Translations under genes and position numbers: made by a program | The notes under the pieces: generated by a model | Seen by the model: only the letters and a program-made list of their open reading frames with translations | Told to the model about the DNA's origin: nothing | Databases searched by the model: none | Shown here: positions 1-11,100 of the stretch, one piece after another | Numbering within the stretch: position 1 is the first letter of the stretch | Layout: each line of letters opens with the position of its first letter | From: Heliopora coerulea | Taxonomy: Eukaryota > Cnidaria > Anthozoa > Scleralcyonacea > Helioporidae | Direction: 5' to 3' | Assembly: GCA_030142905.1 (NCBI GenBank) | Contig: JASJOG010000062.1 | Location: 1,661,878 to 1,725,877, forward strand | DNA: 64,000 bases

Positions 1-128
1 AGACGGACGGATAGACTGACAGACAGACGGAGACAGACAGATAGACTGAACGACTGACAGATAGACAGATAGATTAACAGAAACATACAGACAAATTGAT
101 TGGCAGACAGACAGACGGACAGATAAAT
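1..128. repeat. Degenerate (AGAC/AGAT)n tetranucleotide microsatellite
   Basis: The sequence is an imperfect run of AGAC, AGAT and GACGG-type tetranucleotides from the first base, decaying into unique sequence near 128. No coding content is visible. It probably continues upstream of the window. Confidence 0.8.
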
Positions 129-215
129 GTGTCTCCCCCAGAACAAAATAATGCAGCGTAACAGCTACTTACGGCAGTATGCATTTTACAGAATTTGAAT
201 TGATATCTATTAATA

Positions 216-516
216 TCTGTCTATCTATCCATCTATATATCCATGTATGTATGTATATATGTATGTGTGTATATATGTATGTATGTATATATGTATGTAT
301 ATATGTATGTATGTATATATGTATGTATGTATATATGTATGTATGTATATATGTATGTATGTATATATGTATGCATGTATATATGTATGCATGTATATAT
401 GTATGCATGTATATATGTATGCATGTATATATGTATGTATGTATATATGTATATATGTATGTATGTATATATGTATGTATGTATCTATATATGTATGAAT
501 GCATGTATATATATAA
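216..516. repeat. (TATG)n / (TATATG)n microsatellite
   Basis: About 300 bp alternate TATG, TATATG and GCATG units after a short CTAT/CCAT lead-in. Every frame on both strands is open and encodes only Tyr/Ile/Met/His/Val repeats. Those ORFs are an effect of the repeat and are not genes. Confidence 0.9.
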
Positions 517-768
517 AATAACCAGACAGGAACGGTTTTAAACTTACATATGTATGTATAGTCTGGGGGTGGCAAAGTTTCGAAGGAGGCAACTCCCCAG
601 GAAAGGTGCTAAATATAGGGCAAAATATAAAAAGTATTAGGATAACAGAATATTCAGCTTCCATGACTCCTATAAAATAATTAAAAATCTGATTTTGCAC
701 TCAAAATGCGTTTTCCATGTATAAATAGCAACTTTCATATACAAACCTTACACTTTTATACATATATA
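517..768. other. Unannotated spacer
   Basis: AT-rich unique sequence between the microsatellite and a Penelope-like fragment. I see no coding potential, RNA motif or repeat in it. Confidence 0.5.
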
Positions 769-770
769 TA

Positions 771-916
771 ATGCCGCTAGCGAATTTGCCGCTAGCGAAT
801 TTGCCGTCATGCCGCTAGCGAATTTGCGCACGCTCACTAGTCTCTAGTTAGAGCACTCTGGCATGGCTTAGATGTACCACAAGTGTGGGATATTTGAGTT
901 GCCTATATAACGAAAT
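771..916 (+). repeat. Penelope-type terminal/promoter repeat (copy 1) with tandem GCTAGCGAATTTGCC units
   Basis: Three copies of a 15-18 bp unit (TGCCGCTAGCGAATT) are followed by about 100 bp ending in a TATA-like CCTATATAA. The same 100 bp recurs at 34089-34200, where it runs directly into a hammerhead ribozyme. Here it abuts a Penelope reverse-transcriptase fragment starting at about 917. This matches the promoter-bearing terminal repeat (pLTR) of Penelope-like elements. The hammerhead itself is absent from this copy. Confidence 0.55.
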
Positions 917-1540
917 TCATCGAATGCTTCAGCGATATGGGGCTAAAGATAACAATCAAATCAAATATGAAAATCGTTAATTCCCTAGACGTCATCCTAA
1001 ACCTTACCAACGGAAAATACTCACCATACCGCAAACCTGACAACCCACATTTATTTATAAACGTGCAATCAAATCACCCACCTGCAATTATAAGACAGCT
1101 GCCTCGGGCCATAAGCAACAGGGTTTCGCAACAATCTAGCGACCTTGAGCAATTTTCAAACGCTGCACCTGCATATAAAAAGGCTCTACGATCTAGTGGG
1201 TTCACCGAAACCATCGAATTTTCGGACACAGCTAACGAGTCCCCTATTGAGAATACGAGAAATAGAGGAAGAAATATTCTGTGGTTTAATCCACCATATA
1301 GCAGAAATGTCCTGACCAACGTCGGCAAGTGTTTTATCCGCCTGTCAGATAAGCATTTCCTTAGGGGCCATGCTCTTTATACGATATTTAACCGAAATAA
1401 AATCAAGATCAGCTACGGGTGTATGGACAATATGAAAAGAGTAATCAACCGACACAAAGCAAAAAATCCTTAACCATATGAGAAGCACCCGGTCAACACT
1501 TCAAAATCTTGCAATTGCCGTGTCACCGCGAATTGTCCGT
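917..1540 (+). pseudogene. Penelope-like retroelement, C-terminal RT/linker fragment (decayed)
   Basis: An open frame (ATG 937 to stop 1473, 178 codons) encodes the region between the RT and the endonuclease of GIY-YIG Penelope-like elements. Family hallmarks include YSPYRKPDNP, SNHPPAIIRQLP, ILWFNPPYSRNV, NVGKCFIRL and ISYGCMDNMK. Upstream, in the same frame, EFIECFSDMG continues the family match to about 917. After the stop at 1473 the match resumes in another frame as the Cys-rich CNCRVTANCPL knuckle at about 1509-1541, so the copy has both a stop and a frameshift. The RT catalytic core and the GIY-YIG domain are missing. The element is dead. Confidence 0.8.
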
Positions 1541-1965
1541 TAGAAGTTCTAAATTCACAGTTCTAAATTCACATTCTAACTTCATATGAAATATGTAAGA
1601 GTTAATTACCGAGGAACGGAGGCTGTTAGCTAGATTCATCCCGAGGGCCGCAAGCCCCGAGGGATGTATCTGACTAGGAGTCGACGTTCGAGATAATTGA
1701 CTAATTTAGTTCAAATTTGAAGAGGTTTACAAACAAATGACTATTTATATGATGAATTAAATATTTTAAAAAGGGGTAGATTGATAGGGGACATTCTTAT
1801 CGACATTTTCCTTTCTGTGCATTTGGCATGCATGAGATAATGTATAGTGTCATTCAAATGCGAAACGACAGCTATTTACTTGCATGAAATGATTCTTAAC
1901 GATTGCAACCAGACTGTACCTTATGGCGGATCTACACAGCGACGAAGACATTTTTCTAACACAAA
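1541..1965. other. Upstream spacer with a small stem-loop
   Basis: Mostly unique AT-rich sequence upstream of the fusion gene. At 1632-1671 there is an imperfect hairpin (AGATTCATCCC paired with GGGATGTATCT around a GC-rich loop), probably a MITE or SINE remnant. At 1923-1976 a short frame reads MADLHSDEDIFLTQNVFG and stops. It resembles the acidic start of Crypton-like proteins but nothing follows. The promoter of the fusion gene should lie here, but I cannot point to a core promoter motif. Confidence 0.4.
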
Positions 1966-2040
1966 ATGTTTTTGGCTAAGAATCTGACACTCATTTTCAA
2001 GTCCTTCGAATGTGGGAGTATTCAGTATAGTGAGTTGAAA

Positions 2041-2124
2041 ATGGTAGTGAATGTCGTGAAAAAAGAGCAGGGTCATACGGTGGATGAAAGTCCTAACAAG
2101 AAAGTGCGCGGGGAATCATTTGGA
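2041..2124 (+). CDS. Fusion gene, exon 1 (N-terminal hydrophilic tail)
   Basis: It encodes [11 protein letters not shown]...GESFG, 28 residues with no recognised domain, ending in a strong donor (TTTGGA|GTAAGT) in phase 0. An in-frame ATG at 1966 would add 25 residues. I chose 2041 because the added stretch looks less like coding sequence, but this is a judgement. It belongs to the gene because exon 1 plus the 14-nt microexon supplies exactly the phase needed to enter exon 3 at its best acceptor. It would be a cytosolic lead before TM1. If it is 5'UTR instead, translation could begin at ATG 4717. Confidence 0.5.
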
Positions 2125-5100
2125 GTAAGTTCAAGTTTTTACAACTGTACATTTAATTTTTATTGAATTCGTGTTTCAGGGTTGCGTTCATTTGTAAGTA
2201 ATTCGTTAGTCTAAACTGAATGAGGGGTTTTCGATATTTGATTTTTTTGTTGTGTTTGCTTTAGGTACGAATTAGTGGTAATTAGAATTGAATTAGTCAT
2301 TAGAAGTTCGCGGTTTGTATCTGTATAAAAACCTAGGTTTTTATACTGACAATAACCACGAACTTCTAATGACTAATTCAATTCTATTCATCAACGCCGC
2401 TTTTCCCTGGAGAAATATATACAGGGTGTCCCAAAAAAACCCGAAAACTACAGGGTGTCCCAAAGAACCCGAAAACTATTGAAATCACCAATAACAATTT
2501 AACTGTTAGAATTTGAATGCCTTAGCAATCTGTTGGTCCCCACGAGTGCATAAATGATTGATATAAGTAATTTTATACATAATGAAGCTGTCTACAACAG
2601 TAAAATGTTGTTAGTACGCAGCGTTTATTTATGTGAGTTTTATGGTGCGTAAACACAATGGAATCAGATTGTATTCATGATCAACATATGCTTATTGTGC
2701 TGTTTCAGGCTTTTAGGAAGGAAAAGTATGTGCATTAAAACAAAACAGTTTTTATTTACAATATTTACAATTTACAACTATGGATACAATCAAGCACCGT
2801 GACCTTCGACATGTCCCCCTTCTCTTGCAACACAAAGTATTGTTCGCCTGTGCATATCACTCACTGCCCGTCGAAAGTAGGCAGGCTGCTCTCGTAAGGC
2901 ATCGAACTCTCTGACGATCCTCAGGCGTAACTCGTTAATATTTTGCGGTGGAGTTGCAAATACTTTATCTTTAACATATCCCCACAAAAAAAAAGTTGCG
3001 TGGTGTCAAGTCAGGTTAGCGCGGTGGCCATTCAACATCATGACCTAAACCTATGATGCGGTGATTTCCAAACACATCGTTGAGGCGATCTCTAACAGCG
3101 ATAAGGCGATGTGCAGGAGCGCCATCTTGAGCCCACCAAAAATCTCGAAACCTTCCCTCCCAATATTGGTTATTAAAATGTTCAGCGAGTTGTGGAAAGA
3201 CAAATTCGTTGAGCATTCGAAGATAGGCGATTACGTTAACATTCCCCACGAAAAAGTAAGGACCAAGCATTAAACCATTACCGCAAAGTGCTGCCCAAAC
3301 CGTCAAATGTACGCGAGAATCGCTCCTTTCAAAGTTAAATGCAGGCGGGTGTCCTTTAGGTGCATATTGCCGTACATTTTGCGTATTGACTTCGCCGTTC
3401 ATCACAAACGATGCTTCGTCTCCAATCACCAAGCTATCCAAAAAGTTTTCCCGACGACAGCCTTCGTTGAACCATCTGGAGAAGTGCAATCGACGTGAAA
3501 AGTCGCCTGCCAACAACTCATGCCGCACATGCATTCGGTATGGGTGCCATTTAATTTCAATCTTTGTTATCCGGTTAAAGCTTGTTCTGAAAATCGGAAT
3601 GGGGTTGCGTCGAGCACTCACGTGAGGATTTTGCTGGAACAGATCTCTTACAGCGTCAATATTTTGCGCAGTTCGAATAGTTCTTCTTCTGCCAGAATGC
3701 CCTTATTAATGTTTAAACTCGTACCTGCGTTTAAATACTTTCTGACGTTGCTCAAAATTGTGCTTGGCGAAAGGTGGATTTCGATCTGGAAACCTTTGTT
3801 GAAAAGCGTTTCGCACTTCCGTTGTACTTTGGGTACGCGTATAATTTATCACAATAAAAACTCTTTGTTCTGTGGCCAGTTGTACCATTTTCTTTCGAAG
3901 CGATGACAGGACTAATTTGAATTTTGTCATTTTCACCAAGTTTTTCTCTGTTAGAATTTTATAATTTGCTTTAAATTCCCACAGGCAAAAAATCGTGCAC
4001 TTTACAAGGTGATTTTCTTACTTAAATTTTAATACATGCACCTTGTCAATATTTTACGCATCATTACGTTCAGCTTTTTCGTAGGGCATTCAAATTTTAA
4101 CAATAAGTGATATCAATAGTTTTCGTTTTTTTTGGGACACCCTGTAGAATAAATTGGATTTACTAAAACATTTAGATTATTCACTCTCAATTCCCTTGAG
4201 ATGATAGTTTACTTGCTTTGCCCTCGTAACACATTATATAAATTGGAGACTATATTGAGCATAAGGATAGTTTCCCGTAGACGGTAAAAACTACAGAAAT
4301 TGAAAGTTACATTCTGATTGTTTAAACTTTCACCGTTGCGATAAGACTTCTCTTATTTTACTTTTGTACGATCGATATTGTGTGAGAAAATAAACGGCTA
4401 GGAAAAAACTTAAATAAGAGCGCTTTTCTAAAACTCTTTCGTTCATTTTCCTTTGTAAGTGACTACTTTTGCCAATATATCTGCAACATCCTGCAATTTT
4501 ACATTCTACAATTATATAAAATTTTGCCAAATTATTAAAGTTCTTGAAAGAGACAACCTGGTATTAGACCTCGTTAATTAAATATATTCTCTTAATTATT
4601 GATTTTTCAGAAATAAGAAGTCAACCGCCAATAACAACCTTGACCATAGCAAGCTTGAGACGTCTTCACCAACGTGTTTAGCTCCATTTCTACAGCAGTG
4701 GAGTTGGCACTGTAAGATGTTTTTAGTCTTTCTTGAAAGGCTCTTTGAAAAATGTGCTTCGTTCATATCAAAGCGACCTTTCTTTGTAATTTTCTTGGCA
4801 ATTCTTCTCGCAATTGTCTTCACGTCTGGATTTATTCAACTCAACGTTGAAAAGGAAGTTAAATATTTGTTTTTGCCTGAAAACAGTCAGGCATCACGGG
4901 ACATAAACAAAGTAAAATCATTCGGTTTTGATCTAGAAGTCAGACAAGAGGAAGTCATCATCCTACCAAAAGAAAATAAAACTGTTCTCTCACAGGAGTG
5001 CTTAGCAGAAATGATTGATGTACACAAACGAATTGTCCAAATCGAAGGCTATGAAAAATATTGCTATCGCCCAAAATCGATCGGTAAATGTGTATCCACA

Positions 5101-8100
5101 AATTTGTTAGAACTCTTCGAATACAGTAAAACTAGACTTTACAACATTTCGGGCCGAATTGAGGCTGTGTTTCGCAACGATTCTTTTATTATGTCAAATG
5201 GTAGGCGATTAAAAGACAATTTTAACTTAATCTTCGGAAAAAGAGCATCAAACAGTTCATTGTATGCAACGAATGCATTACGGATGGTTTACGTTATGAC
5301 AGAGCAATCCAACCAGAAGGAAAGAGACAAAATATTGAATTGGGAGAGTAAGTTCATCGAGATAATGTCGGAGTTTTCCAAAAACACCACCTGCGCAAAT
5401 ATTGTGTATTCCGCTGAAAGAAGTCTAGATGATTCTGTATCGGAAAGTACTGGGTCTGATATAAGATTTTTTGCCGTGACGTTTACAATTATGGGTGTAT
5501 TCAGTTCAATTGTTAATGGAAGATGTGCAGATCCTCTCTACGGTCACCAGTTGTTGGGTTTTTGTGCTCTGCTAGCTATCTATTTAGGGGTAACAAGTGC
5601 CTTCGGTTTATTAATGTACATTGGAATTCCTTTTGTTAACATGGTCGGTGTACTACCGTTTTTAGTCGTTAGTATCGGTATAGATGATGTGTTTATCATC
5701 CTTCACGAATTAAATGAAATTATTCGTGATAACATTCCTGCTGTTCACATTTTGAGTGGTTCTATGGCGAGAAGTGGCCCGACCATTACCATGACAACCT
5801 TAACAGATCTGGTAGCATTTGCAGTTAGCTGTCGTTCGGTCTTCCCCGCTGTTCGATTCTTTTGCGCTTATGCTGCCTTAGCCATTACGTTTGCGTTCCT
5901 CGTGCTGGTAACATTCTTCGTGGCCTGTATTTGGTTTGATATGAAGAGAATAAACTCAAAGCGTCGGGATTTCCTTCCTTGTTTTATTACCAGTCCTTCT
6001 TCCGAGACAAGTTGTTGCACAGGGATTCGAAGAAATGCTTTAGATAATGTGATGAAAGGCTGGGGTAGGATTTTGACAACTACATCAGGGAAAACAGTAG
6101 TTTTTCTTCTATCCATGGTGCTCTTGGCCGGTGGAATGTATGGTGCTTTTCATGTGGATGAAAGTTTCAGTCGGCAGTTACTAACTAGCGAAGACTCTTA
6201 TTATAGAACGTTTCTTGACGTTTATGAACGACATTTTCACTTGGATATAGAGGTGAATCTGGTTATCCCAGGAAATGTAGACTATAGTAGCCGTGAAATT
6301 CAGCAGAGATATTTAGATCTCCAATCTATTGCAACATCCAATGAGTATTTTACACCAAAGACCCTATCTTGGTTGTCAGAATTTCTAACGTGGGCTAAAG
6401 TCAACAACTTTCAGTTAAACAGTACCGAGACCTTTTATGAAAAACTCCAGTATTTTCTGTCATTACCGCATTACAGAACATTTGCTCAAGATGTTAAATT
6501 TACTGAAAATAGGACTCACATAACAGCTTCAAGGATCCTGGTCTTTTCTAAGAGCAACCCCAGCTCGAATTTTCAAAGGAACATGATGATCAGCCTACGT
6601 GAAGATCTATCTCGTTACTCCAATCTCGATGCGGTTGCAGTCGCACTGCCGTTCATTTATTTCGAACAATACGTTCAAGTTTCCGACGAGACCATAAGAA
6701 ATCTTATCATTGCTGGAATTTCAATTCTTGTAATATCATCGCTCTTCTTAATCCATCCAATGATAATTCTGTGTTTGTTGTGCGGTTTTATCACCATTAT
6801 TGTGGAATTGCTTGGTCTTATGTACGTATGGGACGTCTCTATCAATTCCATTTCGATGATCAACCTTGTAATGGCTTTGGGCTTCTCTGTAGATTACAAT
6901 GCCCATGTTGCTTATCATTTTGTTACCTCCAAGGCCAGATCTCCCGAACTCCGCATTGTGGATGCGCTAAGCACCATTGGTGGCAGTGTCCTACTTGGAG
7001 GACTAAGCACGTTTCTTGGAATGATGCCAACCGGTTTTGCATCTTCGATTGTTTTCCGAATATTTTTTAAGATGTTCATTGGAATAGTTGTGCTGGGTCT
7101 ATTACACGGTTTGGTTATACTACCTGTATACTTGTCTCTTTTAGGGAAAGTTTTTAATCTAGAAATATCACAAATCGAACAACCACTGAAGATATGGAAT
7201 AAGTCGATAAAGCGGGGTAGTACTCCTTCAGACGAGAAAAACAAAGAGAAAGTGCAGAAACCTAGTCTAACTAGAAAGTTTGCTCCAATAGCAGTTGTCG
7301 GCATAAGTTGTCGGTTTCCTTCTGGTGCTAATTCGAAGGATGAGTTTTGGAATATGTTGGTTGAAGGTAAATGTGGTATAAGTTCTTACCCAAAAGACAG
7401 ACCTGATGCAAGAGAGATGCTAGGTCCCTACAATCCAGGAAGAGGCACCCCGGGAAAACACTATGTTTTGACAGGAGCTTACCTGGATAAAGTATCAGGC
7501 TTTGATGCGCAGTTCTTTGGAATATCATCAGCTGAGAGTCGCTCGATGGATCCACAACAACGTTTACTTCTTCATGTTGTTTATGAGGCAATAGAAGATG
7601 CTGGTCTACGTTTAGAAGATTTGCAACAATGTCGAACTGGCGTTTATGTTGGTCTTATGAACTTAGATTACGGAGGCCTGCTTCTGGACGAGTCAAACGT
7701 TCGCAAAATTGACCAGTTTGCATCTACTGGGTGTACGTCCTCAGTTGCAGCAAACCGTATCTCTTTCTCCCTAAACCTCACAGGACCAAGCTTAACCGTA
7801 GATACTGCATGCTCCTCTTCCCTGACGGCGCTTCATCTTGCATTTGTACATATGCAAACAGGTGAATGTGACGTAGCAATTGTGTGTGCCCCGAACATTT
7901 TGCTATCCGGTAGAAAATTTCACACAGCTTGTTGTAAAACTGGACTGCTAGCTGAGGACGGTCGCTGTAAAAGTTTTGACTTAAGCGGGGACGGTTATGG
8001 AAGAGGTGAAGGAATCGCTGCTGTCGTACTAAAACCAACAATAATAGCCCTTCAAGACAGGGATGACACCTATGCTGAGATAGTAGCATGTGGTTTGAAC

Positions 8101-11100
8101 AACGATGGTCAAACTGCGATACCAATGACCTCACCTAGTGAAGAGACGCAAGCTCACCTTGCGAGGAGAGTGTTACTTGAATCGGGCCTTTCAAAAGACG
8201 ACATCCAGTATGTCGAGGCACATGGTACAGGCACTGCAATAGGGGATGTGGTAGAGATGGGATCCATTGCAAGTGTTTACGGCAACAGCAGCACACGAGT
8301 ACTTCGTGTAGGCTCGGTAAAATCAAATATCAACCATACTGAATCGACAGCTGGACTAGCGGGGCTGATAAAAACCTGTTTTATGATCAAATATGAGTAT
8401 TTCGTGCCGACCATTAATGTCCATAACATCAAACCACAACTAAAGATGTCCGAAAGGAAGATGATGGTTCAAGTACAGTATGAACCATGGAAATCAGAGA
8501 GTGGCAAACCAAGGACAGCTGCAGTTTGTTCCTATGGTTACGGAGGTTCCAATGCTCATGTGATACTCCAAGAAGTATCACAAACGCCAGTACCGTTGAT
8601 TCCAAGTCGTAGCTATGTAAACAGGATCATGACCTTATCAGCTCGTTCCAGTGAAGCTCTCAAAGCGATGGCACAGAAGTTCTCCCAAAGTCTTGAGATG
8701 AAACCAGATGATGATGAACTTCTCAAAGATAACATATGCTATTCCTTGAATGAAAGGTATACAGTGCATTCACAGCGCTTAGCGGTTAGTTTTCGTTCGT
8801 TGAAACAGGCTGCAAGGGCGTTGAGTATGTTTGCTGAACAGGAGAAAGGATGGCAGGAATTCGTTGCGGTCGGTGATGCAACTGTACCCCTTAACAAAGT
8901 GGTGTTTCTATATGGTGGTCAAGGAAGTCAGTGGTATGGCATGGCAAAAGAAATGATGATGTATGAACCAACGTTTAAGGAAAGCATAGAAAGGATAGAT
9001 AAAATACTTAGACGCAAGGGAATTAGCTGGTCCTTAACAGAAGAGTTTAGCAGATCGGAGGAGACCTCTAGAATGAACGAAAATCCAATTGGACAGACAG
9101 CTCTGTTCGCGGTTCATTTTGCGTTGACCAATTTGTTGAAATCCTGGGGAGTTACACCATCGGCTGTTATTGGCCATAGTCTAGGTGAAATCTCGGCGGC
9201 ATGTGCGTCGGGAGCATTGAGTCTAACTGAAGCACTGCACTTGGTTTTAATTCGATCTCAACTGCACGAAAATTGTTCACCAGTTGGACGTATGGCAGCA
9301 ATTGGCATGTCACCACAGGATGCTAGTGATATATTGCACAATGTACAGCTTGAAAATCACGTAGATATAGCTGTCATTAATAGTCCAACAGACGTCGTTT
9401 TATCTGGTGATAAAGAATCTATGCAACTGATTGAGAGGCACGTTCATGACCAATTCAGTAGTGTGTTTTGGAGAACTCTTGGCACTACACGATCATTTCA
9501 CAGTCGTCAAATGGAAGAAATCAGCCAGGCTTTTATGGACGAGACGAGAAAAATAAAGCTTCGTCCATGTCAAGGAAATGTTCCGTTTTACTCAACGGTA
9601 ACTGGCACCCAAATATCGGGAAAACAACTTTCCAGGGATCACTGGTGGAGAAACATACGTGAAACTGTTCTTTTGTCTTCTGCATTGCAAAGTATGTTTA
9701 ACGATGGTTATCGTGCTTTTATAGAAATTAACGCAGGTCCTCAACACTCCCGACACGTTCACCAAATTTGGTCGCAGTTCAAGAAAGCAAGGACTGAAAA
9801 CGTAAATGATGTGGTCGTAATCAAAACACTACCCAAACGCTCTGCAAAGGAACAGCACAAGTCCTTTCTGCAAAATTGTGTCGCTAGTCTCTTCACCCGA
9901 GGGTTTCCACTTTCGTGGAATAGAATTCAAGGATCGGGATCCAGATCTTTCATTAGGCGTCCGACTTATCCCTGGCAAGAAAACGAGTTCTGGTATCGTG
10001 ACAGCCATCACGTTGAGCTGGTCACTCCCCTTGACGAAAAGATGGAAGAAGGAGAAAGGGCAATGTTATTGACTGGTAGCCATCCTCTTCTGGGAAAACA
10101 TGTTTCGACGAAGGTGTTTTCGGGTTTACATGCATGGGAATCTGAGGTAGATTTATATGGTCTTCCTTATCTAAATGATCACAAATTTGAAGAGTGTCCC
10201 GATCCGGTAATGCCCGCTGCTGTTTATGTTGAAATGGTTTTCGCTTTGGCACTTCATATGTTTCCGAGAGCGGTGCCAAATGTGCATAATGTCATGTTTA
10301 ACAACTTGCTGACAATATCCAGCAATGATTGTCACAAGTTTCGCACTCGCTTGCACACCTGTCAAACTTCAACTGAAGGAAGTTATTATCAGATAACGAA
10401 AGTGGAAGATGACGAGAATGAAGTGGTTCTGTCAGAAGGTTCTGTTCGGTTGGATATCGCCGAAGAAAATCAAGGTAAAATAAAACAATTTCATTAGTTT
10501 TAATTCAAACGTTTATTCTAATGGCTCATCTTTTAAAGCGGTTTTAATGATCCTCTGGACAGCGTTTGTTCTTATTTTTTAAACAAAGTGATCATAATTT
10601 TGTTCCGGGGATAACCCGAATAAATAACACCGCTGGCATTGTTGCATGCAATTTACGCCAGATCTCAAGATCCATGAGCATTTAAAAAAACAAATCTTGA
10701 ATTTTCGGACAGAAATGAGGATTAGGGCCCCGAGTTTTAAAAATGAAGCCTCATGCTCCACTTCTTCCTCATATTTCCGCCCTACAGCATTAGAAGTTCA
10801 TATGTAAGCTTGGTTTCTTACAATCGACTGTCAATTCCAAATATTTGTTGAATATTTGATTATTTCACTCCAGGGAATATCAGATTATTTTACTCTGGCT
10901 AACGCAGGATGCTTTTTATCGTCAAGGGGACACATCTTACCAAGGAGTGGGACAAGAAAATATTTATCCTTAAACCAAGAGTCAATAATTTTCTATTTTC
11001 TTGACATTTAGATGAGCCAACGACAGTGGATCATGATAATTTCGACGCCATTAAAGTCCGGATGGTCCAACGACCGCCAGAATATCTTATTAAGAAGCGT

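Larger units (their letters stand above)
2194..4610. other. Intron 2 of the fusion gene
   Basis: This 2.4 kb intron contains a 100-bp palindrome (2286-2386), a dead mariner-like element (2422-4144) and about 450 bp of AT-rich unique sequence. No further exon is evident. Confidence 0.45.

Noticed and set aside
169..575. Several overlapping open frames of 60-120 codons on both strands
   Set aside because: All encode Tyr/Ile/His/Met/Val repeats from the TATG microsatellite and have no independent coding evidence.
1923..1976. Short frame MADLHSDEDIFLTQNVFG as the true start of the fusion protein
   Set aside because: It ends in a stop after 18 codons and is in a different frame from exon 1. It looks more like a Crypton-type N-terminal scrap.
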